Positions 1 through 10,400 of a stretch of DNA of 45,191 bases are shown in pieces. Position 1 is the first letter of the stretch; every line of letters begins with the position of its first letter. The stretch lies in assembly GCA_001584585.1 (NCBI GenBank), contig LSYV01000016.1:577752-622942 (forward strand), in the 5' to 3' direction. Under the pieces are notes generated by a model. That model ran no database searches, was not told the origin of the DNA, and saw only the letters and a list, made by a program, of their open reading frames with translations. Position numbers and translations under genes: made by a program. This DNA is from Gonium pectorale (taxonomy: Eukaryota > Chlorophyta > Chlorophyceae > Chlamydomonadales > Volvocaceae).

Positions 1-1517
1 CGCTCCACTCGGATCTTCGCCCTTGCCCGATTGTTTGATCCAGTCACCCTCGCATTCCCAGGCCAAGCCCTCGGACAGCTCTAATCCTCGGAATGAAGCC
101 CTTGTAAAGGGAAACAACGTGCTTAATCTCGGCTAGGGCGGACAGCTCAACGGTCCTAATCATTGCGATAAGCATGGTGGCAGCAGGTAACGGTCTTGGG
201 CGTGAAGGTGGCGCGCTACATGTTGATAGGAGCCGTCGTCTTGTCGCCAGCCTCAGACTGAACTGGCGGTGTAGCTCAAAAAGCCTGCACGGTAACCGGC
301 GTGGGTGAGTAACGCGGAAGCCGAACGCCACGGTCATTTCTTGGAACTCTCGGCGCACACACAAAGGCAGGACTGGGCCCGGGCCCGACGCCGCATACAA
401 CCCATTATATCCTGCCTTACGCACGACGTGTCCCCCTTCCAAACCCCATCCAGCACTCACTCGTCTTTCGCATTGGTCACCAACGCCATTGGAGCAGAGT
501 ACAACCTTGATCGTTGTCTTAATAAGCAGCGCAGCTTGGGCGTTGTTTGAAGAGATGGATGCGTCGCCGCTTGATGAAGCCCGTCGGTTACGGGTTGCGA
601 TGAGCAAGAGGGCAGATGAGGCTCATGGCCGCCAAGAGAACAACTGCTTGCTGAATAGCTCCGTGAGCCGTCAATAATGGTAGTCTGATGGTAGTCTGAA
701 AGCAAGATGGAGAAAGGCAAGCGTCAGCCAAGGAACGAGGACGGTCAACGCAGCACGACCTTACCCGAATCAAGGGGCCTTGAGCGAAGACAGCAAGATT
801 AGCTTCCACATAGAGGAGGGATTGTTGCTCTCGTCAACGTCAAGATGCCGGGAGCTCAAAAGGTCCATGCTGAATGAGACTCCGCACCAGGAGCCCGTGC
901 TCCTTGAAAATTGGCTGGCACAACAGGACGTTATCTGGACAGACATCAGCGTGCTCAAGGTGGTCCAGATCCATGGCCAGCCAGGGGAAGTTTGCAGTTG
1001 ACCGAGCGAAGCTGTCAGCTGGAACGGAGGTTGCAAAGAAAGCTTAGACAAGGAGAGCGTATATGCGATTGCTTGTTTGTAGAACTGTAGAATGACTCTT
1101 AACAAAGTTTGGAAGCTGTCATACAAACTTGGGCCTGGATCCTGTCGTACAGCTTCCTGGGCCGCGGTGGCAATCATTGTTGTGCTGCGACCTCTGCACT
1201 TCGGCTGAGGCAATGCATAGCTGCCTTTCGACGCTGGCGGACGGCGGCTCGAATTCAGCGTTTACATGTCCATCGCACAGCATCGCAACATTTATGTGCG
1301 TTCCGTTTCACTCTCATTGCCACCCGTTACCTCGGCGCTTCAACCGGGAGATAAGCTGCCTATCTCCCTGCCGGATGGCGGTTAAGGGTAAGATCGGCAT
1401 GCCCGGTCGGTCGGGGTTGATATGGGCGTCCCCTCGGCAGCCCAATAATACATCCCAGGCAAACGCTGGGTCTCACCCTTGAGGCAAACCCCGTGCACGG
1501 CAAGCAGCAGCTCATCT
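1..1517. other. No recognisable gene; left-edge spacer
   Basis: I see no kinase-family exon and no known domain in this stretch. Two short plus-strand frames (489-677 and 780-1001) have a fairly ordinary amino-acid mix, but I found no splice partner and no match to a family I know, so they are not called. Around 1360-1411 there is a short sequence (CTCCCTGCCGGATGGCGG core) that recurs near 36158-36200. It is probably a dispersed repeat. Confidence 0.4.
1360..1411. repeat. Short dispersed repeat, copy 1
   Basis: The core CTCCCTGCCGGATGGCGG, followed by a diverged A/G-rich stretch and then GATCGGC, is shared with 36158-36200. The context is unrelated at the two sites: one lies downstream of relic A and the other between genes C and D. 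No terminal inverted repeat or target duplication was recognised, so the class is unknown. Confidence 0.4.
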
Positions 1518-2088
1518 TCACACTGTGCGGACTCGTAGCTTGTCGAGGGGCACGGGCTTACGAGATACAAGTTTGCAGCCAAGTTGAAGGGCGCTGCCAA
1601 GATGCTCCATCTTGGTTGTGGCTGGACGATGGGCCTGGCCGGGCGGGCCAAACAACCCTGTCATGCTCGAGGCCATTAGGATTCTGAGTCTTTGAGTTAC
1701 TGTCGCCAGAATACGGTAGTTCAGCGCCTCGAGCAGCCGATTGGTGATGATCATGAAGTCAGGGCGGGCGTGGACATCAACCGTAAGAAAGTCCGACGCG
1801 AGCCGGCTGTAGCGGTGGCTGGTGGCAAGCATGTCCTGCGCCATACGGGGCGGGGGAACAAACCCCGTACTTATGTACGTGGGGACAGCGGGAGCGAAAG
1901 GATACGCCGCTGTCCGCAATAGTAAAAAGGGAACAGCACAAAACTAGTTGTGAGGGCCGACAGAGCGAGGGCGTTGCTCCCCGGCCTTGCGCCACAGCTG
2001 CTCCTTAAACGGTCAGGACGGGTCGGGGACGGGGCAGAGGGGTCTCCACACGCACCTGCAGCAACGCCCAATGTATCGAGAGCGCCAG
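1518..2088 (-). pseudogene. Relic A: 3' end of a fourth TKL receptor-kinase copy
   Basis: This segment aligns with the last intron and last exon of gene B (about 5190-5655). From about 2088 downwards it has the end of the penultimate exon (LALSIHWALLQ, like LALSIHQALLQ in B) and a donor. It then has an acceptor at about 1918 and the last exon with LAQDML-like, VDVHARPDF and RLLE motifs of kinase subdomains X-XI. Homology stops abruptly at about 2088, and nothing upstream (catalytic core, membrane helix, ectodomain) is present. In the phase used by gene B the exon meets a TAA at 1871-1873. The conserved motifs lie in another frame that stays open to 1518, so there is an indel plus loss of the rest of the gene. 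It could be the right part of a copy that recombined away. A functional stand-alone product is unlikely. Confidence 0.75.
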
Positions 2089-5000
2089 CCACATAACGGC
2101 AGGTCGCGCCGCCAGCGCTGGTACGTGGTTTCTTTTGGTTACGCCAGCTGCGTACCTGCGCTTACCTCCTTTCAGGTTTCCTGTAGGCTGTTGGCTCGTC
2201 GCGCCCTACACTGCCTGTGTGCCCACTGCCCAAACAGGCACGCAAAGCATGATACGCATGCCAACCCCGCTGCATTCAGCCCCCGCACCCGTCCTTACCG
2301 TTAGTTCACTCCAACATACGTAAGGGTGCTGCGGCTGCTGGGATGCACGTACCGTACAAGCAGCGGCCGTGACCTGCTGAGGCCCATTCGTAGGCACGGT
2401 TGCGACACGTGGCGCAGGTCAGCGGCTTTGATTGAGCAGGGACAAGGGAACACGGCCTCTTAATCACCTCGCCGCCTTGCAGCGTTGAGGCGGCGGCGCC
2501 GACGACCCATTCTGCCACACCAGCGACCAGGCCCTCGCCAGTGTGCCTAAACCCCGCATACTCATCGCGCTCTGAGAGCTGGGCGAGGAAGATTACGACC
2601 GGGCTGCGTATACCGTAGTAAGCTGCTGGTCAGCACCATATCAACCATTGCACCCGCACGAGGCGCCAAGTTCAAGGAGCCCGGGTCAGCCAATTGCCCC
2701 TATGAGCAGCGGCGCGGCACCAGCGCCAGCAGGCGCCCATGCCATCCGGCGCACGCACCACATGTTGAAATGAACCAGCGAGTGGGGAAACTGACACGGG
2801 CTTCGGAGGCAAAGCTTGAGCAGGCGTGCTCGGCCAGGCCCGCTGTGTGTTCATGACGGAGTGCAGAAAACAGGTCTGAAGGAAGCTAGCAAATAAGGCA
2901 TCCTAGCCTGCAGTCCAACCAAATCCCCTATATATCGCGCCCGACCCAACCAAAAAAACCCTAGCAAGTGAACGCTGGGGTGCTGGGCTAGGCTGGTGAG
3001 CTGGGCTGACCTCCAGACAGCGGGACCGGCAGTGCTGGCAGGACTGGTGGTCAGCTTCTCCTTTCCTTTCTTATAAATCGAAGCTCAGGAAAAGTCGCCT
3101 TCCTGTTCTGTGGTCTTTAGGTGCAGGGTTCCTTCTCTTCTTGTGTGTGCCGTCGGTGTTTGGTCTTGGCCGCCGTGGTGCGCTGTAGTTAGGGCAGGGT
3201 TTCGGTGGTTCTCATCACGGGAGGGCTGCATGTCCCTCCCGTTGTCTGCGCCCTTTCTCGCCTCTCCGCCTGTAACCTTCCAAAAAAGAAGTGCGGGATT
3301 CACGGCCGCGTACGGACGGGCGCGACGCCATGCGTACACACCTGCAGACGGAGAGCGCCGCTGGATGAGTTGCGGTCCCAGGGATCTGTCACAATGCAAG
3401 TCAAGAATAGTCGCGCGGAGCAAAGGCCGGGTCAGGCCCGCTGTGATTGATAGCCCAACCCTGACCGGGAGCCTGGCAGCGCCGTGTGCGGCGCAACCCA
3501 GGCAACCAGCCGTATGGTCTGGCACGCTGGCAACCAGCAGCATCCTGGGTCACGACGAAAGGTGCGTCGCCAGCAGCAGCCTGGTGAGGCCACCTCCAGA
3601 GTCACAGCGGCAGACCGCAGCTTGGACCGCAAGGCAGGCCAGCATTGCAGCAGTGCCAGGATGAAGGCGTTCGAACCCCGCAGCGACAGCACTGGCGCCG
3701 TGGCGCGGGCCATCCGCGTTCTGCTGGCGGCGCCATGCAGGACGCCGCAGCAGCAATCGGTGACGACGGAAGAGCCATGTGTGATTTACAGTGGATCGTG
3801 TATGACTGCGACCTTCGTATGTGGGAAAAAACATCGGCGCAATGTGCTCCGTCCGCCAAGGTGTGGTTCACAGGCGCAAGCCAGGGACGTGGCAGAACGC
3901 GTTCAAGGCGCTCCCATGGTCAGGAAAAATATAGATATCAAAGCATGCCCGCGAGCTCGCTAAGCGTTGAAGGCACCTGCCTAAATGGCACAGTGCATGC
4001 CCATCGGCGACAGTGCTGTTACCAACTCCAAGCGCCTCTGACATCCCGGTATGGGAGTCAGGGCAAAGGTCTATCTGGGCCAAAAGCAGCTCGTTTCGAG
4101 TCTCTGTATGTGGCAATGTTGGCAAGCAGGTAGCCTAGCGCAAATGGCAGGCAGCAAGCACCGCCATGGAGGGGGAGCCGCGTATGGCATGCTTACGTGA
4201 GCTAACCCACACACAGAAGCGGATTAAGTGGTGCCGACTATGCAAAGGCCGTATGCGTCCAATTATCTGAGGCATGCATATGACCCCCAATCAAAGTCTA
4301 GGCCAACTGGGTTAAGCTGCGCCTGTCTTCAGCAACTTGCAGATGGACCCAAGCCGCAGGGCTCTACAGCAACACACTCTCATCAGCAATACCGTGCAGC
4401 TAACACACATCGCCATACGTATACAGATGGCGCTCTTGAAGCATGCAAGCCAAGTCAGCAACACGAGCCAAACACATATGCAAACGTGCGCAGCTGCAGC
4501 GGGCAGCCAGCGACCAGCACCATGCCCGAGAACAGACGAATGCGCACACGTCATGCGGGATAAATACTCCGGCAAGGGCCACATCGACTCCTAAGGAGTG
4601 ACAATCCACTTCGACATCAAACGGGTACGGCATCTACAGACAACGCGTTCAGCGCGCACATCGCACATGCGTTTATGCATTTATTTGCGCCAGCCGCAGC
4701 TTGCGCATCCTGGCAGGACAGGCTACTGGCCGAGGTAGCGCGCACACAACTCCTTCACCGGGGCCGGGGCACCCTTTATCCAATCAAGTTCCAAACGCGG
4801 CGCCTCCCGAGTAGCTTACGCGGGAGGGTTTCAAGAAGCAACGCGAAGCTCTGTGCTTGCTGACATCACAGGGCGTAACCCATGAAACGCCTTTCTCCCT
4901 ATAAGGCAACAACATAACCAGGCGCTCGATGGAATTGATCTTCGAAGACACATAATCTGTGCACAACAGTTTGATGATCAAGATGGCCCCATCGCCCTTG

Positions 5001-5187
5001 GAATCGTATTCAATAAGGAGCGTAGACTACAGCGTCTACAATACCGGCCATGGGACGATCGCTGCTGGTGCTCACTTGTTTCGACCCGAACGCCAAATTC
5101 GCGAGCACTACGCACGGTATGCAATGGCACCGTCTGGTGACTTGGTGGCGGTTTATGGTCATGGCCGGATGAGGCTGGACTCCGGAG
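2089..5187. other. Spacer between relic A and gene B; nothing recognised
   Basis: About 3.1 kb follows the stop of gene B. Frames of up to 184 codons exist (for example plus 3110-3664) but look like chance openings in GC-rich DNA: they are rich in R, S, P and A, have no domain, and have no phase-compatible splice neighbours. The 3' UTR of gene B must lie at the upper end. I could not pick a polyadenylation site with confidence. Confidence 0.4.
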
Positions 5188-7498
5188 CTAGGCCAGGCCG
5201 GGCTGGGCGGGCCAGACAAACCTGCCATGCTTGAGGCCATCTGGATTCTGAGCCTCCGAGTAACTGGCGCCAGAGGTGGTAAGCACCTCGAGCAGCCGGG
5301 CGGTGATGGTCACGAAGTCGGGGCGGGCGTGGACATCAACCGAAAGACAGTCCGACGCGAGCTTGCCATAGCGCTGGCTGGTGGCAAGCATGTCCTGCGC
5401 CAGACGGGGCGGGGCGAAATGTCTAAATTTTGTACGTGGGGACAGCGGGAGCGGAATGACACGCCGCTGTCCGCAATAAGTGGGGAATAGCACAGCGTAG
5501 TTGCGAGGGCCGCTAGAGCGAGGGCGTTGCTTCCCGGCCTTGCGCCACAGCTGCTGCTACAGCCAAACGGTCAGGACGGGTCGGGGACGGGGCAAGGGGT
5601 ATTCCTACGAACCTGCAGCAACGCCTGATGTATCGAGAGCGCCAGCCCGGCCGTCGCGGTTGCGGCCGGCGCGAGGGCGCGCATGTCCTCGAGGGTGCAT
5701 CCGTAGAAGAGCTCAATGAGCATCAGCCCGAACGACCACACGTCGGCCCGGGTGGAGACGCGGCCTTCCGCGAAGACCTGCATGCGGGAAGCGGAGCGTC
5801 AAAGGCTGTCGTATGCAGAGCAGCACATGGATGGTGTACACAATCCGTACACGGCCAGGGTGCTCCAAGCGCGCGTCGGCAGGTGCAAGGCAGTGGCATG
5901 GTGCCGTGGAGCACCACCCAAGGTCTGGTACGCATTTCTGCCGCACTCCTGGCGCCGTGTACGCGCGCGTGCCCTGAAAGTGGTGCGATGTTAGCCCTCC
6001 CTATCCCTGCAACTAGGTTTGTTCATTAGCCCCCCGTGCGGTGCCCACCTCCGGCGCCACGTAGGCGGGCGTGCCGTGAAAGTGGTGCGATGCGTGCGTG
6101 GCGCCCTCCGCCAGCGCCAGGCTCAGCCCAAAGTCCGCCACCTTGGCGACCAACGGCACCGAGCCGTCGCCACCACCGCCGGCGCCGGTCGCAGTCGTTG
6201 ATGCCAAGTCCGTCCCATCCTTCAACAGCCCGTCATCATCGGCTTTGTACCTCAACAGAACGTTATCTGCGGCCAGGAGTACGGGGCACGTCAGTACTGA
6301 CGTCAGTGATTGGGTCTCGCACTCCCCGCTGCACGACGTGCTCTGCATAGGGCCGCCGATGGACCTGTAGGGCTGCCGATTGCCCCTGGACTCAACCCTC
6401 AGGGACTGATGCACTAATATCGCTGTCCAACGCGGCATTCACCCTTGATTGTTTGGCGCACTGGACGCGTCCCGACCTCATCGGGCTTACCCGGCTTGAG
6501 GTCTCCGTGCACGATGCGGCAGCTGTGCACGTGTCGCATACCCTGCGCCACGTCCAGGGCCAGGCGCAGGGCGAGCAGACGGGAGGAGCCGCCAGCGCGG
6601 ACAGATCCCGCCACTCCTTGAGCTGCATGGAAGCATATCGCGGATTCAGTTCGATGTTGCAAATGTACAGCAAGCTGTTGCACAGTAGGCCGCAGGACGA
6701 TTTGCCGCCGCCCGCTTCTTCGCAGCCCGGTACTCAAAAAGCATATTGCCAAGCATATTGCCGTAATGAGGAGTGATGACAGTACCGGTAAGACGGTACC
6801 GTCGGACCTGGTCCAAACGCACCCGTACCCACCGAGCGCCTGTCGCAGCGTGCCGCCATTGCACAGCTCCTGCACGATGTACAGCTTGTACGCGTCCCCG
6901 CCAATCTCGACGACCGCCTTCCCGTCGTGCGCCACCTGGCTTGGGCCTGCAGACTGGCTCGTGGTGCCGCCGCTTCCCAGCGCTCGAGACCCAGCCGCCG
7001 CTTGCTGCTCGTGAACCAGCGGCTTGAGCTGATATGTGTAGGTTGCTGAGGACGGTGTCACGGCCCGACAAACAAGCACAAACAGGCGCGTGAGCGTGAA
7101 AGGCAATAAAATCCTAGCGTTGTTGACTACACCGCTAGACGGACAAACAGAGCGTCAGCATCCATCTGCGCAATCGGATACATGTTCCGTTGTACGGCAG
7201 ACAGCAATTGACCAGCGGGCGGCTAATCAGGGAACAGTGCAGTTGATGCCACCCGCGACGCAGCACGTGTGGACCTAGCCCGTCACGCACCGACGACATT
7301 CGGGTGTCCCATGCTCATGGAGATGGCCGCCTCCAGTGCAGCCCGCTGGTGCGCGCGGCCCTCCGCTGCAGACACGTCCGGCACCACCAGCGTCTTGACA
7401 GCGACAGACAGCCCGCGCCACATGCCAAGGTATACCACACCGCTGGTGCCGCACCCCAGCACGCGCTGTATCTCCAAGTCCCGCTCCTGGAGCTCGGC
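5188..7498 (-). other. Kinase-coding block of gene B (exons 17-22)
   Basis: All expected kinase elements are visible. They are the glycine loop GCGTSGVVY (about residue 1317), the ATP-anchoring lysine in VAVKTLVV (about 1337), the alpha-C glutamate in LEAAISMSM, the hinge YIVQELCNGGTL, the catalytic loop IVHGDLKPDNVLL (aspartate about 1483; G replaces the usual R), KVADFGLS (about 1531), GTPAYVAPE, DVWSFG and the subdomain XI arginine in HARPDF. The catalytic loop is split by an intron exactly between HGDLKP and NVLL. Two low-complexity inserts interrupt the fold, about 45 residues before the hinge and about 35 between NVLL and KVADFG. The protein ends about 32 residues after RLLEVL. Everything needed for catalysis is present, so an active Ser/Thr or dual-specificity enzyme is expected. 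Confidence 0.85.
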
Positions 7499-10400
7499 CT
7501 GTTCCGCGGGGTTGCCACAAAATAAGGAGGGATGTGTGTGCGAGCATGGGCAGCCATGCCCACATGGCTGGGGCCGTGTGCATTGGGTACTTGGCTCTTT
7601 CCGCATGCCCATCCTCTGTAGGAACCGTCTTTGGCGTACTGTCTTAACAGCTAACACACACACGAGTCGACGCGACGTGCAAAATCGTTGCATACCCCGC
7701 AGGCCCTCTAGATTCCAATGCCTCTGCAGCGCGCGCCAGCCCCAGTCTCTGGCGGGGCCGGTGGCACCGAGCAGCTCGCCGAAGGCCGGCTTCCTTCACC
7801 CCACGACACTCCACACCTTCGTTTTCTAGGACAGGATTATCAGATGTACTAGTTACAAACTGTCCGGCGGAAAGAACGCCCCAGGTCCAGTAACCCAAGA
7901 ACCGAGACGACCGGGGTCGAAACTCGCCTGTACGTAATGGATGGCGTCAGTCACAGTCCTGGCCGCGCCCGGCGTACGTTGTGCACGTGTTACGGATGCA
8001 GCCGTACGCACGGGCCGCTCGCTGCCATTTGTGTCGTGGTCGCCGCTGCCCTTGCTCGCGAACAAAGATTTGGTGCGCATCTCACCGAAGTAGCTCTGCG
8101 CCGCGGCATAAGGAGCGTGCGTTCAGGGGGTAAGCGTACCGAGAAGATGCAAGGAGCCAGATGGGTAAGTGGAGTTGGGAGGGGCGCAGAAATGGGAAGG
8201 GCGTGGGCGGCGAAGGGAGGGCACAGAGGCAAAGCTACAGAGCAGCACACCTGCCGGACACTGATACTTGTTACTATAAGTAATCATAACGGAGGCTGAT
8301 GCATGTGCTGTATGTACGGAGGATATATGTACGGAGGATACAACGCAAGGTGTGTGCCGGAAAGGACCGACGCAACGTATGGGATCGGGCGAGGGAGTCC
8401 CGGGGACCATGATACTTACTGCCACCGGACGCTGCCCAATCGGGGCACATGCAGAGCATGCGGGGACGGCTGCGCAATAATCCTCGCGGGGTGTGTCGCC
8501 GTGCCGACTGGGCGGGGGCTATGTGTGCTTGTTGCACTGAACACCAAGATGCCCCCACTTCTATCTATCTCAGGCTGACTGGGGCCCAGTGCCTATCCTA
8601 ACTGTAAGCAACTGGGATGGGCGCGGGTTCACTAAACCGAGGCCACTCACCGCCACGATATGGAGAAACCTTGCGTCGTCAAAGTCGCTTCGGCAGTCGA
8701 GTCCGCTATTTCCAGCATCAGCATCAGCAAGAGGCTGCGGATGTCGCGCTGCACTGCGCCCCGGTTCCTCCTGCTCAGCCCCTCCGCCGACGCCCTCGTG
8801 CATCGTCTCCAAGGCGCGGCTGACCGCGCTGCGGTAGACCTGCAGCCAACCAAGGCGGACAGGACACGTGAGCGCGCTGAAGAGGGCGCGGTTGTGCCCG
8901 AACCCTTGCGCAGTTGCGGCGCTTCCGAGCCAACGGCACAGCGGGAACAAATGCTGTCAGCTCACATTAAAGCGAAGCCCAGTAAGACCACGGGAGCTCG
9001 CTGTCTAGCAATTACCCAGGAGCCCACCCAGGAAGTTAGCTGCGCACAAGCCGTCGAGTGCCGCCCGGACAGTGCTGCCGTACGTTCACGCTGCTGCCGG
9101 GCGCAACCCCGAGCGGCGGTGCTCGCTGCAATCAAACAGTTGAAGCCCTGTACCGCCGGACGTACGCACCTGCTGCAGTGCCAAGGCAAAGTTTGTGATG
9201 TGTGAGCTGTCGTCGTCGCTCTTGGGAAGGGCCGTGGCCACGTCGATCCCCTTCTGATCCCAGCACTCGCCTCCGCAGGCGGCTGCAGTGCCCACGGCGG
9301 CCCGTCCATCAGGCATGATGCTTCCCGCTCCTGCCTTGTACACAATACTCCACAGCATGCCCTTCGCCGTCCCCTGGCTCTCGGAGCCAGCTCTGCCGCC
9401 GCCCTTGCCGGCTGCTGCCAGGTACTGGTCAGACCGCTGCCGCCAGTGGCCACGCAGCTGCCGCCTCACCACCACGGCCGCCACGGCAAGGAGGAGCGTG
9501 CCGCCGGCCGCGGAGAGCGTCGCCACCAGCGGCACGGCCCAGCTGCTGCGCTGCCCGCTGGTGATGTGCGAGGGCGCATGTGTCTCTGGCGGTGGAGCAC
9601 TGGTGCTGTGGTTGCGTGGAGCGTCGCTGGAAAGTGTGGGGCTGCTGGAGGGGCTCGTCTCCGGCGGCGGCTGCAGCGGGGGGGCCGGCTGGGGAGGGCT
9701 GTGGCGCCTGGAGACAAAATCTACGGGCCTGCTGACGTCCATGTCTGCGGAGCCGCAAAGGAGCCGCGCGGAGGTCCGTACGGTTGACGATTGGGTTCAA
9801 ACACGTTATGGGTTGCTCATGGAGGGAAAACAGTATTGGCCAAGATGCATGCAAAGATCTTCACGAAGGTCCAGGCAGTCATGTGATGCGTTCGAGGGGC
9901 AAGCCAAGGTGCTTGGGGCATTTCCGGTAGGGTTCGATGCGAATGAAAATCCGGGGCCGGACCGGAGGGGAGCGGATGGATCGCAGAGGGTCAGATGGCC
10001 TGCGCAAGTTACCATGAAGACAGTGCTGCACGGACTGGAGGACACGCTGTAGATTGCAACGAGACCCCCAGACATGCCACGGGGTCCGTCGCGCTTTCCA
10101 AGGCGCGTACCGTCCCTTTCGTATCCAAACATGGAACCAAAACTGCATGTCGGGCGAACGCTGCAACTCTCGATAGTTTTAGATTCCCTGGACCCTCTGC
10201 CGGCGATGGGCCGGTCTTCCGGGCCACCGGGCACTGTCCTCATTCAAGGAACCGCACCTGCAAGCTCACTGTACGGCAGTACGAGGTCCGGATAGGGTAA
10301 GATGTGCGCTGATGGTGGTGCGTCGTCTGGCAGTCGGGAGGTGATGGTAACGTTGGTTCCCTCCCAGCCGTAGTGGCGGGCCACCGCCAGGACCAGGGTG

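Noticed and set aside
3660..3685. GTTCGAACCCC resembling a tRNA T-arm
   Set aside because: No acceptor stem, D-arm or anticodon arm can be folded from the surrounding 80 bases.
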